Source of the DNA: Deltaproteobacteria bacterium
Lineage (GTDB): Bacteria; Chloroflexota; Dehalococcoidia; Dehalococcoidales; BS750m-G39
DNA: 5,052 nt
Assembly (NCBI GenBank): GCA_030606505.1
Contig: JAUWGI010000067.1
Location: 1-5,052 of the forward strand
Direction: 5' to 3'
Position numbers and translations under genes: made by a program. Below, one piece after another: positions 1 through 4,785 of the stretch (positions within the stretch are counted from its first letter, which is position 1; every line of letters starts with the position of its first letter). The notes under the pieces were generated by a model, which was given only the letters and a program-made list of their open reading frames with translations, had not been told where the DNA came from and did no database searches.

Positions 1-42
1 GCTGCGGGTCTTAGCTCCCTATCTTTAGGCGGCTGCCGATAA
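1..42 (+). other. Possible 3' tail of an upstream gene
   Basis: Two reading frames are open from the window edge. The frame starting at base 2 reads LRVLAPYL and stops at TAG 26-28. The frame starting at base 1 reads AAGLSSLSLGGCR and stops at TAA 40-42, seven bases before the next start. Either could be the last codons of a gene running in the same direction. The piece is too short to recognise, and it could equally be intergenic. Confidence 0.2.
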
Positions 43-49
43 GGTAATC

Positions 50-556
50 ATGGTGGATAGATTGTCCTTCCGCTGGAGCTATATCATAGCCCCGGTGATT
101 GTTTTTCTCCTTTCCGTAATCCTTGCCGCTTATTTTTATCACCTGCTTCCCGCCGAGGTTGCCGTCCGCTTTGACCTTGATGGCACCCCCAATATGTGGC
201 TTGGCCGGGAGATGACCCTGGTCTGGATGCTACTGCCGCAGTTGCTCCTTGTTTTGCTGGCGGCAGGTGTTGCCTGGGGGGCGACAAGGCTCGATATTAT
301 ATTCGGCTGGGCAGGGGGTAGCGGGGTGATGGTGGGGCGGCTCGTATCCTTTATGGGTAATGTGGTGGCGCTGCCCCAGCTTATACTCTCCTTTGCAATG
401 CTGGATATTTTAAGCTACAATTCATACCAAACACACATCCTGCCGATGTGGATATTTTTGCTGATTGTACTGGGCCTGGCTACCGTGGCCCTGGCGGTGT
501 TGGGTGTATTTTTTATCTTCCGGGCCAGGCGGGCCATGTCCCAGCCTGATGAATAG
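50..556 (+). CDS. Small integral membrane protein, DUF1648 (SdpI N-terminal-like)
   Basis: A 168-residue, very hydrophobic protein with four likely membrane helices at about residues 11-31, 56-78, 96-120 and 133-157. Between helices 1 and 2 is the segment LPAEVAVRFDLDGTPNMW (33-50), which fits the DUF1648 pattern: Leu-Pro, then a short strand, then a D/N-x-D-G-x-P-x-x-W motif. DUF1648 forms the N-terminal part of SdpI-type immunity/signal proteins but also occurs alone in small membrane proteins of unknown role. The SdpI C-terminal part is missing here and the length suits a stand-alone copy. The C-terminus is basic (FRARRA) and probably cytoplasmic. The ATG at 50 has a weak AAGG at 41-44, and a GTG directly follows at 53. 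No SdpR-like repressor or toxin gene is next to it within the window, so no immunity role is claimed. The product family is fairly sure; the function is unknown. Confidence 0.75.
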   Translation: MVDRLSFRWSYIIAPVIVFLLSVILAAYFYHLLPAEVAVRFDLDGTPNMWLGREMTLVWMLLPQLLLVLLAAGVAWGATRLDIIFGWAGGSGVMVGRLVSFMGNVVALPQLILSFAMLDILSYNSYQTHILPMWIFLLIVLGLATVALAVLGVFFIFRARRAMSQPDE

Positions 557-680
557 GTGAAGTAATCTCTACTCATTTGGGGTGGGGTAAAGAGAGTTTG
601 AGAGAGGCGGAGTATCTTTTGGGTAGGTGGTGGGGGGATAAGGGGAGGGAATAGCTCGGTTTTTAGAGAATGTTTTATTT

Positions 681-700
681 CCCACCCTGACCCACCCTAC
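681..700. repeat. Tandem pair of a 10-base C-rich unit
   Basis: CCCACCCTGA at 681-690 is followed directly by CCCACCCTAC at 691-700, identical over the first eight bases. Two copies are too few to call an array. The complement of the shared CCCACCC matches GGGTGGG within 579-587, so either copy could pair with that G-run in a transcript. Confidence 0.4.
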
Positions 701-744
701 AGAAGTGATACTTCTATAGGTTTCTTTTTTGGGGGGTGAGGAAA

Positions 745-769
745 AGGGCTTTAGCCCTACCTTAAGGGC
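745..769 (+). repeat. Overlapping, mutually exclusive inverted repeats
   Basis: AGGGCT at 745-750 is complementary to AGCCCT at 753-758. The GCCCT inside the second arm (754-758) is also complementary to AGGGC at 765-769. Only one pairing can form at a time. The site lies about 55 bases before the glyQS start. A regulatory switch is possible but unproven, because the stems are short (5-6 bp). Confidence 0.35.
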
Positions 770-783
770 GGCGGGCGGGAATA

Positions 784-789
784 GATAAT
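784..789 (+). promoter_or_regulatory. Possible -10 box for glyQS
   Basis: GATAAT matches the TATAAT consensus at five of six positions. It sits inside an odd palindrome, TAGAT-A-ATCTA (782-792). A transcript would start near 796, giving a leader of roughly 28 bases. No good -35 hexamer is found at 16-18 bases upstream, so the call is weak. Confidence 0.2.
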
Positions 790-811
790 CTAGGGGCGAG
801 GAAGCATAACG

Positions 812-819
812 AAGGAGGG
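812..819 (+). promoter_or_regulatory. Shine-Dalgarno of glyQS
   Basis: AAGGAGGG lies with its GGAGG core five bases before GTG 824. It is the reason for choosing the GTG over the in-frame ATG at 854 (residue 11), which has no comparable site ahead of it. Confidence 0.8.
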
Positions 820-823
820 CGGT

Positions 824-2185
824 GTGACCGAACCGGCAAAAAGTAATGTTGATATGGAAAAGCTAGTCTCCCTCTGCCGGCGGCGCGGCTTCATCTTCCC
901 CAGCAGTGAAATCTACGGCGGCCTGTCCAGTTGCTGGGACTACGGGCCACTGGGGGTGGAGCTGAAGCGTAATATTAAAGACGCCTGGTGGCGGGCGGTA
1001 GTCCAGCAGCGCGACGACATGGTGGGCCTGGACGCCAGCATCCTGATGCACCCCCAGACCTGGCAGGCCAGCGGCCACCTTGAGGGGTTTTCCGACCCCC
1101 TGGTGGAATGTAAGGGCTGCCACCTGCGCTGGCGCAGTGACGAGCTGGAGGGCGACAGGTGCCCCGAATGCGGCGGCGAGCTGACCGAGCCCCGCCTCTT
1201 TAATCTAATGTTCAAGACCTTCATCGGCCCGGTTGAAGACGAAGCCAGCGTGGTCTACCTGCGCCCGGAGACGGCCCAGGGTATATTTGTCAACTTTGAA
1301 AATGTCTTAAACACCACCCGAAAGCGGCTGCCCTTCGGCATCGCCCAGATAGGCAAAGCCTTCCGCAACGAGATTACCACCGGCAACTTCATCTTCCGCT
1401 CCCGCGAATTCGAGCAGATGGAAATAGAATACTTCGTCAAGCCGGGAACGGATAAGCAGTGGTTTGACTACTGGGTTGAGGAGCGCACCAGCTGGTACGT
1501 GAATCTGGGAATTAAGCGGGAAAATCTAAGGCTCCGCCCGCACGCCAAGGATGAGCTGGCCCATTATGCCAGCGAGTGCTCCGACATTGACTACCTCTTC
1601 CCCATGGGCTGGGCCGAGCTGGAGGGCATCGCCAACCGGGGTGATTTTGACCTGGTGCAGCACGCCAGCTCCAGCGGCAAGGGCCTGAACTACTATGATG
1701 AAGAGGCCAAGGAGCATATCGTTCCTTATATTATCGAGCCCTCAGCCGGGGTTGACCGCACCTTCCTGGCCCTGCTCTGCGACGCCTATGACGAAGATAT
1801 CGCCGAGGGTGAGAAGCGGGTGCTGCTCCACCTCCACCCCGACCTGGCCCCAATCAAGGCGGCGGTGCTCCCCTTGAGCCGGAAGGAGCACCTCGCCTCG
1901 TTTGCTGAAGAGATTTACGCCGACCTGCGCAAGCAGTGGATGGTGCAGTATGACGATGCCCAGTCAATAGGGCGGCGCTACCGGCGCCAGGACGAGATCG
2001 GCACGCCTTTCTGCGTCACTGTTGACTTTGAATCACTGGAGGATAAGCAGGTCACCATCCGGGAGCGTGACAGCCTGCGGCAGATACGGGTCCCTATAGC
2101 CGAGCTAAAGAATACGCTGGCCGCCAAGCTGGGTGGTGAAGATTTGTTTGTTTTGCCCCCCGGCGGGAAAATTTGGAAAGAGTAA
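824..2185 (+). CDS. glyQS: Glycine--tRNA ligase, alpha2 homodimer type
   Basis: Class II aminoacyl-tRNA synthetase that charges tRNA-Gly with glycine using ATP, in the cytoplasm. At 453 residues it is the single-chain alpha2 type (as in Thermus and archaea), not the alpha2beta2 GlyQ+GlyS form. The N-terminal signature [14 protein letters not shown] is at 31-44. An insertion with two Cys pairs, C96/C99 and C113/C116, looks like a zinc knuckle. [12 protein letters not shown] is at 147-158, class II motif 2 is FRNE (180-183) followed by the substrate-binding [11 protein letters not shown] (194-204), and motif 3 is GVDR (309-312). The C-terminal anticodon-binding domain runs from about 343 to 435, with [14 protein letters not shown] at 383-396. 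All expected motifs are intact and the length is normal. The start is a GTG with a strong ribosome binding site. The gene stands alone between non-coding stretches, and a weak terminator overlaps its stop codon. No T-box leader is seen. Confidence 0.97.
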   Translation: MTEPAKSNVDMEKLVSLCRRRGFIFPSSEIYGGLSSCWDYGPLGVELKRNIKDAWWRAVVQQRDDMVGLDASILMHPQTWQASGHLEGFSDPLVECKGCHLRWRSDELEGDRCPECGGELTEPRLFNLMFKTFIGPVEDEASVVYLRPETAQGIFVNFENVLNTTRKRLPFGIAQIGKAFRNEITTGNFIFRSREFEQMEIEYFVKPGTDKQWFDYWVEERTSWYVNLGIKRENLRLRPHAKDELAHYASECSDIDYLFPMGWAELEGIANRGDFDLVQHASSSGKGLNYYDEEAKEHIVPYIIEPSAGVDRTFLALLCDAYDEDIAEGEKRVLLHLHPDLAPIKAAVLPLSRKEHLASFAEEIYADLRKQWMVQYDDAQSIGRRYRRQDEIGTPFCVTVDFESLEDKQVTIRERDSLRQIRVPIAELKNTLAAKLGGEDLFVLPPGGKIWKE

Positions 2186-2196
2186 CCACTCTTTTT
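2177..2196 (+). terminator. Weak intrinsic terminator overlapping the glyQS stop codon
   Basis: AAAGAGT (2177-2183) pairs perfectly with ACTCTTT (2188-2194) around an AACC loop, and the T-run extends to 2196. The left arm contains the last two sense codons (Lys-Glu) and the first base of the TAA stop. The stem has only three G-C pairs and part of the T-run is used in the stem, so termination may be partial and sbcD could still receive read-through. Confidence 0.45.
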
Positions 2197-2205
2197 AAAA
2201 ATTAA

Positions 2206-2250
2206 TTTCCCCATCTCCCTTGAGGGAGAGGGGGATTAAGGGGGATGGGG
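2206..2250 (+). repeat. G-run inverted-repeat element before sbcD
   Basis: The inner hairpin TCTCCC (2214-2219)/GGGAGA (2224-2229) has a TTGA loop. CCCCATC (2209-2215) is also complementary to GATGGGG (2244-2250), so a larger fold can enclose the inner hairpin. The right half holds four G-runs, at 2224-2226, 2230-2234, 2240-2244 and 2247-2250, separated by 3, 5 and 2 bases. This fits the usual G-quadruplex pattern on the coding strand. Elements built around CTCCCT-TGAGGGAG are familiar as dispersed intergenic repeats in many bacterial genomes, but whether this one is multi-copy cannot be seen from one window. It ends eight bases before the sbcD ATG. Confidence 0.6.
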
Positions 2251-2258
2251 TTTAATAA

Positions 2259-3503
2259 ATGAAAATCCTCCACTTTGCCGACCTTCACCTTGGTGTTGAA
2301 AGCTACGGCCGCCTTGACCCGGCCACCGGCCTGTCTTCAAGGCTGCTTGATTTTCTCAATGCCCTGGACCAGCTGGTGGATTATGCCCTGGAGAATAAGG
2401 TTGACCTTGTTCTCTTCTGCGGCGACGCTTATAGAAGCCGCGAGCCGACCCAGACACAGCAGCGGGAATTCGCCAGGAGAATCAACCGCCTGGCCACCAA
2501 CGATATCCCCGTATTTCTTTTAATAGGCAACCACGACCTGCCCAACGCCGCCAGCCGGGCTACCAGTACCGAAATCTTTGACACACTGGCGGTGAAGAAC
2601 GTCTACGTCTCCAACCGTCCCCAAATTTACATCATCCCGACCAATAGCGGTAAAGTTCAGATTGTCTCCTTGCCCTGGCTGAGGCGCAGCGCACTGCTGA
2701 CCAGAGAGGAGACCAAGAACCTCACCTTCGAGCAGATAAACCAGAAATTGCAGCAGATATTAACCGATGTCATCGCCGCCAAGGCTAAAGAGCTTAACCC
2801 CGAACTGCCGGCGGTGCTGGCAGCCCATGTCTGGGTGGCCGGTTCTAAGGTGGGTTCGGAGAGTTCAATGACCATAGGGCAGGAGCACGCCCTGATGCTG
2901 AGCAATGTTGCCCATCCCGCCTTTGACTATATCGCCCTGGGGCATATTCACAAGCACCAGGTATTGAGCCAGAACCCCCCGGTGGTCTATGCCGGCAGCC
3001 TGGAGCGGCTGGATTTCGGCGAGGCGGAGGACGAAAAGGGCTTTTATCTGGTGGAAATCGGGGTGGGGGAGGGAGCGGGAAAGAGGGCGGTTTCCTTTGA
3101 CTTCCACCCGGTGGAGGGGCGGCGCTTTCTGACTATTGATGTCAATATTGAGCCGGCCGATGCTGCGCCGACAGACACCGTGCTTGAATCTATCGCCGAA
3201 CAGGGGGATGAGGTCAGGGATGCCGTGGTGCGGCTGAATATCAGCCTGCCGTCGGAGGTCGAGGGCGAGCTGAGGGACAGCGATATCAGGAACGCCCTGG
3301 GGGATGCCCACTATTTTACCATCGCCAGGGATATCAAGCGGGAGAGCCGCCTAAGGTTGGGGGGAATGGCCGCCGAGGACATAAGCCCCCTCGACGCCCT
3401 GAAGACCTATCTGGAATCCAGAAAGGATGTAAGCCCGGAAAGAGCCAAGCTTTTGCTTGATTATGGTGATAAGCTTATCCAGGAGCAGAATACAGGTTCT
3501 TAA
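2259..3503 (+). CDS. sbcD: DNA repair nuclease of the SbcD/Mre11 family
   Basis: A calcineurin-like metallophosphoesterase of 414 residues. SbcD/Mre11 is a Mn-dependent nuclease that, with the SMC-like ATPase SbcC/Rad50, trims blocked or hairpin DNA ends during double-strand-break repair. The metal-ligand set is complete: D8 and H10 (ADLHLG), D56 (CGD), N91-H92-D93 (GNHD), H190 (AAHVW), and H229/H231 (GHIHKH). The nuclease core spans roughly 1-255, with YAGSLERLDFGE (244-255) as the usual closing strand. About 160 further residues form the capping and partner-binding part, ending in an acidic-basic helix (378-410). The ATG at 2259 gives the typical MKILHFADLH start. No proper Shine-Dalgarno is present; the only G-rich sequence is GGGG at 2247-2250, inside the preceding inverted repeat. 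The next gene is not sbcC, so the partner must be elsewhere or absent. SbcD is by far the likeliest family; a YhaO-like relative is the alternative. Confidence 0.9.
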   Translation: MKILHFADLHLGVESYGRLDPATGLSSRLLDFLNALDQLVDYALENKVDLVLFCGDAYRSREPTQTQQREFARRINRLATNDIPVFLLIGNHDLPNAASRATSTEIFDTLAVKNVYVSNRPQIYIIPTNSGKVQIVSLPWLRRSALLTREETKNLTFEQINQKLQQILTDVIAAKAKELNPELPAVLAAHVWVAGSKVGSESSMTIGQEHALMLSNVAHPAFDYIALGHIHKHQVLSQNPPVVYAGSLERLDFGEAEDEKGFYLVEIGVGEGAGKRAVSFDFHPVEGRRFLTIDVNIEPADAAPTDTVLESIAEQGDEVRDAVVRLNISLPSEVEGELRDSDIRNALGDAHYFTIARDIKRESRLRLGGMAAEDISPLDALKTYLESRKDVSPERAKLLLDYGDKLIQEQNTGS

Positions 3504-3516
3504 CGCCATTAATATA

Positions 3517-3524
3517 AAAGGAGG
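3517..3524 (+). promoter_or_regulatory. Shine-Dalgarno of the ABM-domain gene
   Basis: AAAGGAGG lies six bases before ATG 3531 and only three before the in-frame GTG 3528. The spacing favours ATG 3531 as the real start. Confidence 0.75.
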
Positions 3525-3530
3525 CTGGTG

Positions 3531-3830
3531 ATGATAAGAGTGGTAATACAGCGTCACCTGAAGGAGGGTAAGAAGGGAGACCTCCTTCCATTGCTCAGGG
3601 CACTGAGGACAGCAGCCATGAATTACTCGGGCTATATACATGGAGAGTCTTTGGTTGGTACCGATGACCCGTCCATAATCTCGGTGCTGAGCACCTGGCG
3701 AAGTCTGGAGGACTGGAAAGCCTGGGAAAAGTCAGGGCAGCGAGTTAAGCTGTACGAGAAAATCGAGTCCCTTCTGGTGGAAAAGCTCAAGGTCAGTGTC
3801 TATCAGATAATGGCTACCGAGGAGAAGTAA
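3531..3830 (+). CDS. ABM-domain (dimeric alpha/beta barrel) small protein
   Basis: A 99-residue protein with the fold pattern of the antibiotic biosynthesis monooxygenase (ABM) family: a first strand (IRVVIQRHL, 2-10), a helix (17-30), the GYIHGES turn and strand (34-40), a central strand SIISVLSTW (48-56), a helix rich in aromatics (W62, W65, Y75), and a last strand KVSVYQIM (87-94). Such proteins are usually cytoplasmic homodimers. Members include quinol monooxygenases, IsdG-type haem-degrading enzymes, LsrG and many with no known activity. By recalled alignment, W65 matches the IsdG catalytic Trp, but the Asn and His positions appear to be Gln7 and Tyr75, so haem cleavage is not supported. 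It starts 27 bases after the sbcD stop with no terminator between, so the two are probably cotranscribed; a functional link is not obvious. A start at GTG 3528 would add one Met. Confidence 0.8.
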   Translation: MIRVVIQRHLKEGKKGDLLPLLRALRTAAMNYSGYIHGESLVGTDDPSIISVLSTWRSLEDWKAWEKSGQRVKLYEKIESLLVEKLKVSVYQIMATEEK

Positions 3831-3847
3831 TCCACAGCTAAAATTGC

Positions 3848-3875
3848 TTGACTTCTAATCTCCCAAGATGATAAA
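3848..3875 (+). promoter_or_regulatory. Probable sigma70-type promoter for cooC-fhs
   Basis: TTGACT (3848-3853, five of six matches to TTGACA) is separated by 16 bases from GATAAA (3870-3875, four of six matches to TATAAT). Transcription would begin near 3882 and give a leader of about 88 bases before cooC. Its position, right after the ABM gene and before two C1-pathway genes, supports a new transcription unit here. Confidence 0.5.
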
Positions 3876-3914
3876 CTAGATGCTGGGTGCTATCAGACAG
3901 CGGTCCTGATTTTG

Positions 3915-3946
3915 AGCTGAGAACTTTCCCCCGAAGTCTCAGCTTT
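3915..3946 (+). terminator. Hairpin in the cooC leader, terminator or attenuator
   Basis: AGCTGAGA (3915-3922) is a perfect complement of TCTCAGCT (3937-3944). Past a bulged A3923, CTT (3924-3926) pairs with AAG (3934-3936), leaving a C-rich loop. TT and then ATTA follow, so the U-tract is short. It could end the sbcD-ABM transcript or attenuate the promoter predicted at 3848-3875. A smaller inverted repeat, ATCAG (3892-3896)/CTGAT (3906-3910), precedes it and is followed by three more T's. Confidence 0.45.
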
Positions 3947-3969
3947 ATTATGGTACAAGCAAGATTCTC

Positions 3970-4743
3970 ATGAAGATTGCTATTAGCGGCAAAGGCGGCG
4001 TAGGTAAAACAACATTGGCCTCTCTGCTTTCCAAGGTATTCGCCGAGGCGGGCTACTCCGTTTTAGCTATAGACGCCGACCCCAATTCTAATCTGGCCGC
4101 CACTCTTGGTATCCCCAATCCCGACGAGATAATACCTATCTCCGAGATGAGCGCCCTTATTGAGGAACGGACGGGAGCCAAGCCGGGTAAGGCGGGGAGC
4201 TTTTTTAAGATTAATCCCAAGGTTGATGATTTGCCAGAGAAGTATTCCTTCAAATATAATGGAATTAGATTAATGGTAATGGGGCGAATCAAGCAGGGCG
4301 GCACCGGCTGCTATTGCCCGGAAAACGCCCTCCTGCAAGCCCTGGTCACCCATTTGCTCTTAGGGAGAGACGAGGTGGTGATTATGGATATGGAGGCCGG
4401 CGTAGAGCACCTGGGGCGGGCCACCGCCAGAGCGGTAGATAGATTGATCGTAGTGGTAGAACCAGGACGGCGCAGTGTTGAGACTGCCCGGAGAATCAAA
4501 AAACTGGCTGAGGAAATCGGCTTGCGCAATATTGCCGCCGTGGGCAGCAAGGTGCGGAGCCAGTCCGAGCGGGAGTTTCTAACCTCCAGCCTGCCCGATT
4601 TTGAGTTCCTCGGTTTTATCCCCTATGACCAGGCCATAGTTGACGCCGACCTGGCCGACCGCCCCCTCTTCGAATCCAGCCCTATGATTATTGATGAAGT
4701 CAGGAATATCTACCAGACCCTGCTAGCGACTGCTCAGGCATGA
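3970..4743 (+). CDS. cooC: CooC/AcsF-like CODH nickel-insertion ATPase
   Basis: A 257-residue P-loop ATPase of the MinD/ParA (SIMIBI) class. CooC-type proteins are cytoplasmic dimers that use ATP to help load nickel into carbon monoxide dehydrogenase or acetyl-CoA synthase. The deviant Walker A GKGGVGKT is at 7-14, with signature Lys8 and Walker Lys13. AIDADPN (33-39) is the switch-I-like segment, and VVIMDMEAG (136-144) carries the Walker B Asp140. The distinguishing mark is the Cys-x-Cys pair C114/C116 in GTGCYCPEN (111-119), the metal-binding dimer interface of CooC. MEAGVEHLGR (141-150) is also typical of CooC and unlike MinD or NifH. The length is normal. The ATG at 3970 gives the conserved MKIAISGKGG start, although there is no recognisable Shine-Dalgarno (CAAGCAAGATTCTC precedes it). 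It is followed after 42 bases by fhs, as expected in a Wood-Ljungdahl cluster. AcsF is the close alternative name; the client enzyme is not in the window. Confidence 0.92.
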   Translation: MKIAISGKGGVGKTTLASLLSKVFAEAGYSVLAIDADPNSNLAATLGIPNPDEIIPISEMSALIEERTGAKPGKAGSFFKINPKVDDLPEKYSFKYNGIRLMVMGRIKQGGTGCYCPENALLQALVTHLLLGRDEVVIMDMEAGVEHLGRATARAVDRLIVVVEPGRRSVETARRIKKLAEEIGLRNIAAVGSKVRSQSEREFLTSSLPDFEFLGFIPYDQAIVDADLADRPLFESSPMIIDEVRNIYQTLLATAQA

Positions 4744-4760
4744 GCATTAAGATAAAAAGC

Positions 4761-4774
4761 TGTTAAATTTAACA
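4761..4774. promoter_or_regulatory. 14-bp perfect palindrome, possible operator
   Basis: TGTTAAATTTAACA is perfectly self-complementary and its last base is the first base of the fhs Shine-Dalgarno. The size and symmetry suit a dimeric helix-turn-helix regulator. The AT-rich composition and single copy leave chance open. Confidence 0.3.
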
Positions 4775-4780
4775 AGGAGG
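4774..4780 (+). promoter_or_regulatory. Shine-Dalgarno of fhs
   Basis: AAGGAGG is five bases before GTG 4786. It fixes the GTG as the start of the formate--tetrahydrofolate ligase frame, since the next in-frame ATG is at codon 21. Confidence 0.85.
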
Positions 4781-4785
4781 TTGCA

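Larger units (their letters stand above)
557..823. other. 267-bp non-coding gap, rich in G-runs and short inverted repeats
   Basis: No convincing coding frame exists on either strand. The + strand carries many G-runs (579-582, 584-587, 621-623, 632-637, 642-645, 647-649, 731-736, 766-768, 773-775, 777-779). It also has a near-direct repeat CCCACCCT at 681-688 and 691-698, whose C-runs could pair with the G-runs at 579-587. A small inverted repeat AGAAGT/ACTTCT lies at 701-715, and a pair of competing hairpins at 745-769. It may be a structured leader of glyQS, a 3' region of the preceding gene, or a decayed dispersed repeat. Only the strong Shine-Dalgarno at 812-819 is clear. Confidence 0.6.

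Noticed and set aside
557..823. T-box riboswitch upstream of the glycyl-tRNA synthetase gene
   Set aside because: The conserved T-box sequence (AGGGTGGNACCGCG-like) and the following terminator are absent; AAGGGCGGCGGGCGGG at 764-779 is only superficially similar.
701..856. AGAAGT/ACTTCT inverted repeat at 701-715 recurring as a wider pair at 3823-3856, as a shared operator
   Set aside because: The spacing differs greatly (3 versus 22 bases) and the second pair lies partly in the ABM coding end, so it is best explained as chance for a six-base arm. The coordinates here cover only the first copy and its surroundings.
863..1224. Two open frames on the - strand opposite the start of glyQS
   Set aside because: Both overlap clear GlyRS sequence, including the zinc-knuckle region, have no supporting ribosome binding site I can identify, and have low-complexity translations.
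2865..3311. 148-codon open frame on the - strand inside sbcD
   Set aside because: It lies wholly within a gene with a complete catalytic motif set, and its translation shows no recognisable domain; it is a shadow of the + strand coding bias.
3528..3530. GTG as start codon of the ABM gene
   Set aside because: It leaves only three bases after the GGAGG core, while the adjacent ATG at 3531 has the normal spacing of six.
3970..4743. MinD/ParA partition or septum-site ATPase
   Set aside because: The Cys-x-Cys pair in GTGCYCPEN, the MEAGVEHLGR segment and the following fhs gene fit CooC/AcsF; there is no C-terminal membrane-targeting helix and no ParB or MinE neighbour.
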